A stretch of DNA of 64,000 nt, taken from NCBI RefSeq assembly GCF_034652275.1, contig NZ_JAXIWG010000005.1, positions 1 to 64,000 on the forward strand, written 5' to 3'. Positions 44,835 to 52,790 of this stretch are shown here, in pieces. The notes below the pieces were generated by a model. That model saw only the letters and a program-made list of their open reading frames with translations. It was not told where the DNA came from and did no database searches. The first letter of the stretch is position 1. Each line of letters opens with the position of its first letter. Origin of the DNA: Yoonia sp034652275. GTDB lineage: Bacteria > Pseudomonadota > Alphaproteobacteria > Rhodobacterales > Rhodobacteraceae. Both the position numbers and the translations under genes were made by a program.

Positions 44835-46377
44835 AAGGGGCCGTCTGCCACGAGACGTGATACAGCGCATAGCCCGGCTGATAGCAGGCATAACGGTCGT
44901 TCACGATCACCCGGCCCTTGTGGATGTTGAAGGCAAAGGCATAGGGGTCTTCGTCCCACAGGATTGTCTGGATACGGTGCAGCATGGCCAGCCGCGCGTC
45001 GGGGTCGGCCTCGGTCGCGAGCGCCTGCACGGTGGCGTTGATTTCGGCGTTGTCATAGCCACCATAATTGCGGCGTGCCCCCGGCAGCAGATAGGCGTCA
45101 AGGAAGGTCTGCACCTTGCCATAACCAGCCGTGCCGGAACTGACAATTGCAAGGTCCCACCGTGTGTCGGGTGCCAGCAGCGCATCGTTGATCCCGTCAA
45201 AGGACACAACATTCACGTCAATACCGGCCCGCGCCAGCTGTGCCTGCACAGCAGTGGACAGGGGCACAAGATCGGGCTGCTGCGGATAGATCGCCAATGT
45301 GATCTCCAGCCGTGCGCCATCCTTGCTGCGCATACCGTCCGGCCCTGCTGCCCAGCCAGCGGCGTCAAGCATCATGGCCGCCGCCTCTGGATCGGTGCCG
45401 TAGTTTTCCAGCGCGAAAGGCAGATTTGCGGCATAAAATGACGTCGCTTGCCCCAGACCGCCACGGAATACATCGTCGGCGATCTCGCGGTAATCGACGG
45501 CGTGCAACACCGCGCGGCGCACATCAACGTCGGCCATGACCCCCGTCTTGACGTTCATGAACCCGATGAAACCTCCCGTGCCCAGTGCACCAATGTTGAA
45601 ATGGACCCCCGGCGTCGCATCGACTGCGGGCCGTGCGGCAAGCGGCGGGTAAAGCGCGATATCCGCCTCGTCGTTCTGCACAGCCAGAATGCGAGCGTTG
45701 GGATCGGCAACAAAACTGACGGTCAGGGCCGGCAGCGCCGGTGTGCCTTGCCAATAGCCGTCATAGGCGGTTGCGGTCATTGCCTGATCGGTCAGCGCAG
45801 TGACTTCGTAAGGGCCGGTATAGATGCCCGCCCCCACAAGTGCGGGCCAGTCTTCATCCACTGATGCAACGGCATCCGCATCAAGGATCAGGAACACTGC
45901 CTCGTCGGCCAGCACGCCGGGCACTTCGGGCCAAGGGGCGGTCGTGGTCAGCGTGATTTCCAGCGGGCCGGTGACGCTAAAGGTGGCATCATCCGGCACG
46001 GCACCCTGTGCAGCGCTGGAGTGTTCCCGCGCGGCCTCGATCGCGGCAACGACGGCAGCAGCATCAACAACCTTGCCGTTCTGGAACGACAGCCCGTCAC
46101 GCAGGGTCAGCACCCATGTCAGCGGGTCGGTGTTGGTCAGGCTTTCTAGCAGCCACGGGTGATGCTGGCCGTCGTCACGGAATTGCATCAACAATTCGGC
46201 CTGCCCGAATTCCTGCATCCAGAAACCGTCTTCCCACGGGTTCATACTGCCGATGGTGAACGATGTGGCAATGCGCAATCCGGGATGGTCCGACTGCGCC
46301 TGTAGCGGCAAAGCGCATGTCAGCGACAGCCCAAAGGCAGCAAGCAAACGGCGGCGCGCAAACAAGGGTGAAAGCAT
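44827..46377 (-). CDS. Periplasmic solute-binding protein, Opp/Nik (SBP5) family
   Basis: 516 residues from the ATG at 46377, chosen because GAGGA is seven bases upstream; an ATG at 46395 would add six residues. A signal peptide carries ARRRLLAAFGLSLTCALPLQAQ. The mature protein has SBP5 landmarks: TWVLTLRDGLSFQNGKVVDA, GTGGFIGFMNVKTGVMADVDVRRAVLHAVDY and a C-terminal DEDPYAFAFNIHKGRV. SBP5 proteins bind peptides, nickel chelates or similar ligands. The B12 riboswitch ahead of the operon makes cobalt (perhaps chelated) or a corrinoid-related ligand the most economical guess. Confidence 0.9.
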   Translation of the reverse strand: MLSPLFARRRLLAAFGLSLTCALPLQAQSDHPGLRIATSFTIGSMNPWEDGFWMQEFGQAELLMQFRDDGQHHPWLLESLTNTDPLTWVLTLRDGLSFQNGKVVDAAAVVAAIEAAREHSSAAQGAVPDDATFSVTGPLEITLTTTAPWPEVPGVLADEAVFLILDADAVASVDEDWPALVGAGIYTGPYEVTALTDQAMTATAYDGYWQGTPALPALTVSFVADPNARILAVQNDEADIALYPPLAARPAVDATPGVHFNIGALGTGGFIGFMNVKTGVMADVDVRRAVLHAVDYREIADDVFRGGLGQATSFYAANLPFALENYGTDPEAAAMMLDAAGWAAGPDGMRSKDGARLEITLAIYPQQPDLVPLSTAVQAQLARAGIDVNVVSFDGINDALLAPDTRWDLAIVSSGTAGYGKVQTFLDAYLLPGARRNYGGYDNAEINATVQALATEADPDARLAMLHRIQTILWDEDPYAFAFNIHKGRVIVNDRYACYQPGYALYHVSWQTAPCE

Positions 46378-46407
46378 CAAATTGTCCTCTTTCATGGTTA
46401 GACACGT

Positions 46408-47169
46408 TCAGGAATTGACCGCTCGACGCGGAACAAGTCGTTGGGCCAGCCGCAGATGGGGCAGATCGCCCCCCTTGCCGATCACCTCGCAGACGAGCGC
46501 GCGTAGGGCGTCCTCGTCCGGAATGGCAAACCAGAGGTTGCGGGGATAAAGCGCAAGGACCGGTCCCTGATTACAGGGGAACAGGCAGCCTGTGGTGGTT
46601 GTCAGACACCGGTCGGACAGCCCTTGTTCGGTCAGCATCGCCTTGAGTCGTGCCAGCAAGGTACCGCCACCGCGAAAGGCGCAGCGCGGTCCGGTGCAGA
46701 CAAGGATATGGGTGTCGTGGTCGGGCACAAACTGCCAGCCCGGCTTGCCCAGACTGGGCTTTGCAAGACCGCCGTCGCGCACACCAGATTGCAGGGCCTT
46801 TGCAATAAGTCCCTCTGCAGCGAGAGCGGGGTCCGGCACATCGGCGAGGTCGATCGCCATCCCTTGCGCTTCGGTGTGGGCAAAATGGGCAACTGCGCCG
46901 GGCAGCCATGCCAGAATGTTGGCAGCCATCGGAAATCCCACTGGCTGCACCCTGACACGCATCGCGCCACTGTCGCGCACGGTGCGCAACGCTGTCACCA
47001 GATCAGCGCCGCCCCCTTCCAGGCGGATCGCGGTGACCGGCCCACCGAATGCGGCACCACCAGCATCGCGCAGGGCCGCCAAATAGCGCGCTTCGTCAGC
47101 GGCGGACAGGCTGGGTTGCGACAGGCACAGAATCAGGTGATCTGTGGATTGGTCGGATGGCAAGGTCAT
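46408..47169 (-). CDS. CbiX-like/2Fe-2S thioredoxin-like ferredoxin fusion
   Basis: 253 residues from the ATG at 47169, which overlaps the stop of a short upstream frame (TAATG). The C-terminal 100 residues are a thioredoxin-like [2Fe-2S] ferredoxin: HILVCTGPRCAFRGGG with two Cys, then CLTTTTGCLFPCNQGP with further Cys, and VLALYPRNLWFA. The N-terminal 140 residues have a chelatase-like rhythm: DHLILCLSQPSLSAADEARYLA, ADLVTALRTVRDSGAMRVRVQPVGF, then a helix. That resembles CbiX-type cobaltochelatases, some of which carry Fe-S centres, though the catalytic His pair is not obvious. First full gene behind the B12 riboswitch, so a role in cobalt or corrin metabolism is likely. Confidence 0.7.
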   Translation of the reverse strand: MTLPSDQSTDHLILCLSQPSLSAADEARYLAALRDAGGAAFGGPVTAIRLEGGGADLVTALRTVRDSGAMRVRVQPVGFPMAANILAWLPGAVAHFAHTEAQGMAIDLADVPDPALAAEGLIAKALQSGVRDGGLAKPSLGKPGWQFVPDHDTHILVCTGPRCAFRGGGTLLARLKAMLTEQGLSDRCLTTTTGCLFPCNQGPVLALYPRNLWFAIPDEDALRALVCEVIGKGGDLPHLRLAQRLVPRRAVNS

Positions 47170-47286
47170 TACAGCACCGCCGGAACAAGGCGCATACGGA
47201 TCATGCCGCGCACGCAAAAGGCGGCACCAAAACCGCATGGCTGGTCCAGATGCGGGCTATGCGCGCTATGTGAAAATGTATTTCGC

Positions 47287-47403
47287 CTATCCGCCGGTGC
47301 GGTTGCTTGTCCTGTCGTCATGATCTCTGCCATGCCCTCCGCATAAGGACGGAGCATGGAAAAGTCTGGCAAGGACCGGTGGCGGGTTGCGCCAGTGGAT
47401 CAT
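47287..47403 (-). CDS. Possible 38-residue leader peptide after the B12 riboswitch
   Basis: An ATG at 47403 stands 7 bases behind a perfect AGGAGG (47416-47411), the best ribosome site in this area, and opens 38 codons (MIHWRNPPPVLARLFHAP, then a Cys/His/Asp-rich end with CGGHGRDHDD). It overlaps in another frame a second short frame (47372-47169) that ends in TAATG on the ferredoxin gene start. Either may be a translated leader or a small metal-binding peptide. No homologue is known to me. Confidence 0.35.
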   Translation of the reverse strand: MIHWRNPPPVLARLFHAPSLCGGHGRDHDDRTSNRTGG

Positions 47404-47449
47404 CTTCAGCCTCCTCGGGACACCCCGCCCGGGTCGAGTTACGTTGAAG

Positions 47450-47637
47450 ATGGCAGGTCTCCTGACTTGCGGGTCGTGGCTTGCCTGCGCCTTCCCACCC
47501 CTTTTGGGGGCAGTGGTCATCGCAGGGTAGCTCACCGCTTACAGTTGCGGGGGCAGTCACGGATTTGGTGGCTGATGCCTACACCTTCACCGTATTCCCT
47601 TTTCATCCGGCGCAGATTTACACCCTGCCGGAACCAT
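47450..47637 (-). ncRNA. Adenosylcobalamin riboswitch
   Basis: The minus strand holds the canonical cobalamin aptamer. It starts with GGTTCCGGCAGGG, then AAAAGGGAATACGGTG, the highly conserved GACTGCCCCCGCAACTGTAA and GCGGTGAGC, then the P-stem with TGGGAAGGCGCAGGC and GCGATGACC-like loop, and ends with the B12 box AAGTCAGGAGACCTGCC (47468-47452). It lies upstream of the CbiX-like/ferredoxin and Opp/Nik-type transporter genes and should reduce their expression when adenosylcobalamin is plentiful. The expression platform probably includes the AGGAGG at 47416-47411. Confidence 0.95.
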
Positions 47638-47642
47638 CTGAG

Positions 47643-47656
47643 TATGAAATTTCATA
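47643..47656. promoter_or_regulatory. Perfect 14-bp palindrome upstream of the riboswitch
   Basis: TATGAAATTTCATA is a perfect dyad directly ahead of the riboswitch 5' end, where the promoter of that transcript should lie. It may be a second operator for the transporter operon. Confidence 0.35.
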
Positions 47657-47753
47657 ATCAGGATCATACGTCAAGCATCGCGCGCCCCTGTGGTTACGGT
47701 TTTGCAAGACTGATCTATCGTCTGTATGTCGCCTCCCGCTTCAATTGCGAGAG

Positions 47754-47768
47754 TGTTATACTATAACA
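47754..47768. promoter_or_regulatory. 15-bp palindrome between riboswitch and ada
   Basis: TGTTATA-C-TATAACA is a perfect dyad with one central base, in the 440-bp gap between the riboswitch transcript and ada. The rest of this gap (47769-48081) shows no gene I can support. The site could serve either divergent transcript. Confidence 0.35.
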
Positions 47769-48081
47769 AATCTCGCTGCAACAGTTTTGGCACCGAATGA
47801 TCTGCGCCCAGCAACCGGGTTTGTTGATTTCCACCCGGAAATGACCCCGGTAGCAGCAAATTTTCCATTGAGAATTGACCCATGTGACCCTTCCTCCAGC
47901 ACCATGCGCAGCGGGGGACATCGGAGTGATACACAGAACTCGACCGCTTTTTGACACCGATAAAATCCACCGTATTTGAGCCGCTTGTTATGACCAGACG
48001 CTTTTGTCCCTGCTGACAGGAAAAAGAATAGGCGCCTGAAAACCGGCGACGCAGCACTTTGTACGATGGTAGACGTGGCAC

Positions 48082-49155
48082 ATGTTGTTCAATCTTCCTG
48101 ACCACAAGACACTCTATGCGGCACTGCTTGCCCGCGATAGCCGCTTCGACGGGCAAGCCTTTGTGTGCGTCTCGTCCACCGGCGTATTCTGTCGGCTGAC
48201 GTGTCCCGCCCGCAAACCGAAGCAGGAAAACTGCACTTTCTACGCCACGATTGGCGAATGTATCGAGGCGGGATTTCGTCCCTGCAAGCGATGTCATCCG
48301 CTACAGGCCGCTGCCTTGGCTGATCCGACTGTCGCAGCGCTGCTTCATGCGCTGGACGCGCGCGCTGACCTGCGCTGGACGGAGGGGCATATCGAACAGC
48401 TCGGTTTCGACCTTTCTACTGTGCGACGCGCCTTCAAGCGGCAGTTCGGAATGACCTTTCTGGAAATGGCACGCCAGCGTCGCCTTCGCGAAGGGTTCAA
48501 GATGCTGGCCACCGGCGGCAAGATCATCACCGCGCAGCATGAAGCGAGCTTTGAATCGTCCAGTGCTTTTCGTGCGGCCTTTGCGCGTCTCCTTGGTTGC
48601 CCCCCGGCTGATTTACGCGCGGACCGGCTGCTGCGCGCAACGTGGATACCGACCTCACTGGGTGATATGATCGCAGTCAGCAGCCGAAGTCACTTACATC
48701 TACTGGAATTCTTGGACCGCAAAGGTCTGCCTGCTGAACTGGCGCGCTTGCAGGCCGCGTCAAAGGAAGGGATCGGGATTGGCGCTCTGCCCCCAGCAGA
48801 ACAAGCAGCGGAGGAGCTTGCAGACTACTTCGCTGGCCGATCAAGCCGCTTCCTGACGCCGCTTGCCTTGGCAGGCAGCGCGTTCACGAGGCAGGTCTGG
48901 GCAGCACTTCGCGAAATCCCCGCTGGCGAGACGCGCAGATATTCAGATATCGCCCGACAGATTGGTCGGCCTACGGCAATACGGGCCGTCGCGCGTGCCA
49001 ACGGCGCGAACCAGATCGCATTGATGATTCCTTGCCACCGGGTGATCGGAGCAGACGGCTCACTGACCGGCTATGGCGGCGGCCTGTGGCGCAAACAGCG
49101 GCTGATCGAGATCGAGCGGCAACTCAAGACGTGGCAGAAAGTGACGGTTACATGA
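48082..49155 (+). CDS. ada: Ada, methylphosphotriester/O6-methylguanine methyltransferase and regulator
   Basis: 357 residues. The N-terminal zinc domain has Cys37 (GVFCRLTC, the methyl acceptor), Cys41, Cys68 and Cys71 (RPCKRC). An AraC-type helix-turn-helix domain spans about 85-180 (RRAFKRQFGMTFLEMARQRRL, FESSSAFRAAF). The C-terminal MGMT domain has acceptor Cys318 in MIPCHRVIG after RAVARANGANQIA. It repairs alkylated DNA and, when methylated at the first Cys, activates the adaptive response. The stop overlaps the next gene as ATGA, tying that gene to the response. Confidence 0.94.
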   Translation: MLFNLPDHKTLYAALLARDSRFDGQAFVCVSSTGVFCRLTCPARKPKQENCTFYATIGECIEAGFRPCKRCHPLQAAALADPTVAALLHALDARADLRWTEGHIEQLGFDLSTVRRAFKRQFGMTFLEMARQRRLREGFKMLATGGKIITAQHEASFESSSAFRAAFARLLGCPPADLRADRLLRATWIPTSLGDMIAVSSRSHLHLLEFLDRKGLPAELARLQAASKEGIGIGALPPAEQAAEELADYFAGRSSRFLTPLALAGSAFTRQVWAALREIPAGETRRYSDIARQIGRPTAIRAVARANGANQIALMIPCHRVIGADGSLTGYGGGLWRKQRLIEIERQLKTWQKVTVT

Positions 49156-49916
49156 TATCGCAGATCGCCAAGGCCGAACTTTTTCGCAGCCTGCACACCC
49201 CTCATGATCCACTCATCCTCTACAACATCTGGGATACAGGCAGCGCGAAGGCGGTCGCAGCGGCCGGGGCGAAAGCCATTGCGACCGGCAGTTGGTCAGT
49301 GGCGGCGGCACAAGGCTATCAGGATGGGGAAGAGCTGCCTCTTGATGACGTGCTGGCAGTGGTCGCAAGGATCACGCACAGCGTGGATGTTCCAGTCACA
49401 GTGGATTTCGAGGGTGGCTATGCTGCTGATCCGGAAACGGTCAACCAGAACGTCCGCCGTCTGCTGGCGCTTGGCGTCATAGGCCTGAACTTTGAAGATC
49501 AGGTGGTGGACGGCAACGGCCTTTACAGCATTGAGGATCAGGTCGCGCGTCTGCGCGCAGTGCGTGAAGCCGCCGACGCCTCGGGTATTCCAGCCTTCAT
49601 CAACGCGCGCACAGACGTTTTCTTGAAGGCTGAACCGGATGCGGAGCCTGCAAATCTGCTTGATGATGCCTTGGCGCGCGCACATGCTTATGCTGAAGCG
49701 GGCGCAGATGGTTTCTTTGTTCCGGGACTGACCGACAAAAGGTTAATCCGGAAGATCTGCGAAAGTGTCGCATTTCCTGTCAACGTGATGATGGTCGCCG
49801 ATCCGGAACGCATCGGTAACATAGCGGCCCTTGGTGTTTCGCGTATCAGCTTCGGGCCTCACCCATACAAAAGCCTGATCACAGCCTTGGAGCGCGAAGC
49901 GGCCGACTACCTCTAA
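49152..49916 (+). CDS. Isocitrate lyase/PEP mutase family protein
   Basis: 254 residues from the ATG at 49152. TIM-barrel members of this superfamily are marked by LYNIWDTGSAKAVAAAGAKAIATGSWSVA (in parts), VDFEGGYA for the Mg2+-binding acidic residues, GLNFEDQ, and FINARTDVFL. The KKCGH loop of true isocitrate lyases is absent, so it is more like oxaloacetate decarboxylase/carboxy-PEP phosphonomutase-type enzymes; the substrate is unknown. ATGA coupling to ada is unusual and suggests induction by alkylation damage. Confidence 0.85.
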   Translation: MISQIAKAELFRSLHTPHDPLILYNIWDTGSAKAVAAAGAKAIATGSWSVAAAQGYQDGEELPLDDVLAVVARITHSVDVPVTVDFEGGYAADPETVNQNVRRLLALGVIGLNFEDQVVDGNGLYSIEDQVARLRAVREAADASGIPAFINARTDVFLKAEPDAEPANLLDDALARAHAYAEAGADGFFVPGLTDKRLIRKICESVAFPVNVMMVADPERIGNIAALGVSRISFGPHPYKSLITALEREAADYL

Positions 49917-50055
49917 CGGCAAGGCCCGCGCCTTGATGCGGATTATCCAGACAGGGCTTGGGGGGTCATGTCCGGTAGCGGGCTTTGTCGTCAACGCGGC
50001 GAAATCCCAGTTTGAGCCCACGAAATCATGCTGCAAGCTGTTTGGACGTCGGTTT

Positions 50056-50424
50056 TTATCTAAGTGCGACGCCAAAGCGTAACCAATCGTCGGTCAACAC
50101 GTTCATAACGGCAATGAGACCAGCACAGAAGAAAAACCAGAGAACGGATGACAGCATGAAGCCTGAAAGAAAAACAGCGAACACAGTCCAACCGGGATCT
50201 GTTACACCAAGTGCGGTGACGGTGCCCCCGAGTGCAGCCCAGTAGGTGATGTTTAGCGGGTTTGAGAGCGATAGTGCGGCACCGACGGCAAAAGCAGACC
50301 CTGACTTTCCTGCTGACGGGTCGCACTCTGGAACCGGGCCAATTGCGTCACGAAAACTTTGCCACGCGAGCCAGAACAGTAGTGCTGCACCTGCCAGCGC
50401 AATAGGTCGTTCGACATAGGGCAA
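50056..50424 (-). pseudogene. LysE-family exporter, truncated
   Basis: 122 codons reading ALLFWLAWQSFRDA, then AFAVGAALSLSNPLNITYWAALGG and the last helices, which correspond to the middle and C-terminal part of LysE/RhtB amino-acid exporters. The N-terminal 70 or so residues with the first two helices are missing: upstream of 50424 the minus frame soon meets a stop. The C-terminus also ends early, after RFGVALR. Not functional as it stands. Confidence 0.75.
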
Positions 50425-50508
50425 CGTGAACAGTCACCCGGCATTTCTTCGACATTGCGCAGCTTCTCGGCCGCGCTACTGCGGCGACAAGGGCCCGTTG
50501 GTTCTCTG

Positions 50509-51675
50509 TTACGAATACGTCCCGATCAACTGCTGTAGGAATAGAATATTCTGACAGTCCAAAATCTCGTCCTGAGGCAGCGTCTGGCTCCCAAGCTTGA
50601 CGATGACGATCGCGGACCTGCGGTCGACATAAAGATACTGCCCATGAATACCGATCGCGGTCAGCGCATCATGCGGTTGCCCTAGCCGATACCATTGATT
50701 GGTATAGGACCCGCCCTCGATGAAATCGCGAAAGTCACCTTGGTCCCACGCGGCGCGATCACCCCCGGACAATGTTTCCGTCAGCCACGCCTTTGGCAAC
50801 ACAGTCTGCGGGTCCAGCATGAGCCCGCCCAGCCGTCCCAGATCCTGCGCGGTGCACAGCAATCCACCAGCGCCGCGTGGCGCCCCGAAAGCATCAACGG
50901 TGACAAAGGCATCGTCCTGCGCGCCCATCGGCTGCCACAGCACCCGTGCGGCGAAATCGGCATAGCTTTCACCGGTGACCCGTTCCAGCAACAAACCGAG
51001 GACATCTGAATTGGGCGATTGATAGGCGAACGGCCCACCATGCGGGGCGGCACCTTTCTTCAGCCCTGCCAGAAGCGGGGCCAGTCCTTCGGTCGGGTCA
51101 TCAGGGTTTGTCGGGTTCCAGAGCATCGCGCGCCGATAGCGGGCGTAGTCGCTTTGCGTGTCCAGATAGTTTTCCTGAAAATCAAGGCTCACACGCATGT
51201 CGAGCACATGGCGGACAAGGCAATCACCATAGGCACCGGCGCGGGTTTCGGGCAGATAATCGCCAATTGTGCGGTCCGGGTCCAGCAGGCCCATGTGCTG
51301 TGCGATGCCACACAGGATACCGGTGACCGATTTGGTGACAGAAAAAACGATATGCGGCAGAGCGGGGTCGCAGGTCGGAGCATGCCAGCTTGCAATGGTG
51401 CGCCCGTGACGCTGCACCAGCAGAACGTCGGTTTCCGAACGGGTCAGAAAATCGCCAACTGTTTCGGGGCCGTGTGACACCGTGATGAGTTCGTCCAGCA
51501 AGCTGTCATCTGGAAAACTCTGCTCGCCTCGCTGCACGTTCTGCGCCGCAATCCGCGCGACAGGCACAAGTTCATTCACATGGCTGAACGCCCACGTGCT
51601 GTAAGGTCGCGTGCGCCAGTTTCCAAGGTGGGCATCTGCGCGGGCGAAGCCGTGTGTTTCAATCAGTCTTGGCAT
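50509..51675 (-). CDS. SxxK serine hydrolase (class C beta-lactamase/6-aminohexanoate-dimer hydrolase-like)
   Basis: 388 residues from the ATG at 51675; the frame is open to TTG 51711, but a terminator hairpin for the upstream operon lies in between. Catalytic motif SVTK (FSVTKSVTG) near residue 130 and the YxxxN-type loop FAYQSPNSDVLG follow the NylB-like branch, with HGQYLYVDRRSAIVIVKLGS near the end (third motif region). No signal peptide, so cytoplasmic. Likely an esterase or amidase on small substrates; real beta-lactamase activity is not implied. Confidence 0.85.
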   Translation of the reverse strand: MPRLIETHGFARADAHLGNWRTRPYSTWAFSHVNELVPVARIAAQNVQRGEQSFPDDSLLDELITVSHGPETVGDFLTRSETDVLLVQRHGRTIASWHAPTCDPALPHIVFSVTKSVTGILCGIAQHMGLLDPDRTIGDYLPETRAGAYGDCLVRHVLDMRVSLDFQENYLDTQSDYARYRRAMLWNPTNPDDPTEGLAPLLAGLKKGAAPHGGPFAYQSPNSDVLGLLLERVTGESYADFAARVLWQPMGAQDDAFVTVDAFGAPRGAGGLLCTAQDLGRLGGLMLDPQTVLPKAWLTETLSGGDRAAWDQGDFRDFIEGGSYTNQWYRLGQPHDALTAIGIHGQYLYVDRRSAIVIVKLGSQTLPQDEILDCQNILFLQQLIGTYS

Positions 51676-51676
51676 C

Positions 51677-51699
51677 AAAAATCCCGCGTTATGCGCGGG
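51677..51699 (-). terminator. Intrinsic terminator of the polyamine transporter operon
   Basis: On the minus strand CCCGCG pairs with CGCGGG around CATAA and is followed at once by ATTTTT. It lies 34 bases past the stop of the binding-protein gene. Confidence 0.75.
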
Positions 51700-51732
51700 C
51701 ACGTCCGTCAAACGAACGCGCCCGCTGCTGGT

Positions 51733-52761
51733 TTATTGCAGGACTTCGGTCCAGATCTGCGTTTGCAGATCGTTGATTTCTTGCGGACAGGCGGGGCTGA
51801 AACGCCCTGCGGCGGCAAGTTCGGGTGCGACGACGATTTCAGGGGCTTCGCGCATCACCTCGTCCATAAACTCTTCAGATCCGGTGATGCCATTGGCATA
51901 ACGCGCGAAGTTCGAGATCATGGCCGCGTTTTCCGGTTCCAGCACGAAGTTGATGAATTTCATCGCATTCTCGGTGTTCTGCGCATCGGCCAGTACCACC
52001 GCGCTGTCCATCCAGATCGGATAGCCCGTTGCGGGATAGCCATAGGCCAGATCCTCGTTCTGCAACCGCGCCCGCATGGTCGAGCCGTTCCAGTAAATCC
52101 CGGCCGAGAAATCACCGGCAACATGGGCGTCGACAGTGCCGTAGTCCAGCGCTTTCCAATGCTGTTTGGCCTCGACCAGCATGTCCCGGACCTCACGCAT
52201 GACCTCCATGTCATTGGTGCAGGATTCACCACCAGCGTAATAGATGGCAAGCGACATGACGTCGGACATTTCGGGGATCACGTTGATCTGGCCCTGCAAT
52301 TCCGGCGGCGGGTTGAAGATCAGGCCGGCATCATTGATGTCGCCTTCAAAGACGCTGGTGTTCACGATGATGCCCGTTGTGCCCCACTGCCACGGCACCG
52401 AATATTCACGGCCCGGATCGAATTCCACATCCACCCATTCAGGGGCGATGTTGCCGATATTGGTGACGATCTCGCGGTCCAGCGGCACGACCAGACCTTC
52501 GGTGATCCATGTTTGCATGTACGTGTTCGACGGCACGACGATATCAAAGCCGTGTCCACCCTGACGGATGCGGGCAAGGGCAGTGTCGTTGCTGTCGTAG
52601 TCCGTGACATTGACCTTGATGCCGGTTTCAGCCTCGAATTTGGCGATCAGTTCGGGGCTGGTGTAATTCCCCCAGTTATAAAGGTTCACTACCTCTTGCG
52701 CACCCGCAAGGCTGGTTGTCGCCAGCAAGGCCGCAAGACCTGTTGCGATATGTTTTTTCAT
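51733..52761 (-). CDS. Polyamine-type periplasmic binding protein (PotF-like)
   Basis: 342 residues. Signal peptide KKHIATGLAALLATTSLAGAQ. The mature start VVNLYNWGNYTSPELIAKFEAETGI with the YNWxxY box, DIVVPSNTYMQ and VPWQWGTTGIIVN are marks of PotD/PotF spermidine-putrescine binding proteins, and FINFVLEPENAAMISNF fits near the end. It delivers putrescine, spermidine or a related cation to the permeases encoded upstream. Last gene of the operon; the terminator follows. Confidence 0.9.
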   Translation of the reverse strand: MKKHIATGLAALLATTSLAGAQEVVNLYNWGNYTSPELIAKFEAETGIKVNVTDYDSNDTALARIRQGGHGFDIVVPSNTYMQTWITEGLVVPLDREIVTNIGNIAPEWVDVEFDPGREYSVPWQWGTTGIIVNTSVFEGDINDAGLIFNPPPELQGQINVIPEMSDVMSLAIYYAGGESCTNDMEVMREVRDMLVEAKQHWKALDYGTVDAHVAGDFSAGIYWNGSTMRARLQNEDLAYGYPATGYPIWMDSAVVLADAQNTENAMKFINFVLEPENAAMISNFARYANGITGSEEFMDEVMREAPEIVVAPELAAAGRFSPACPQEINDLQTQIWTEVLQ

Positions 52762-52790
52762 GGATCGTCTCCCTTTGGTTGCGGTTGGAT

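Noticed and set aside
47237..47323. 28-codon plus frame antisense to the riboswitch leader, reading like a small peptide
   Set aside because: No good ribosome site and it lies antisense to the leader frames; too short to support.
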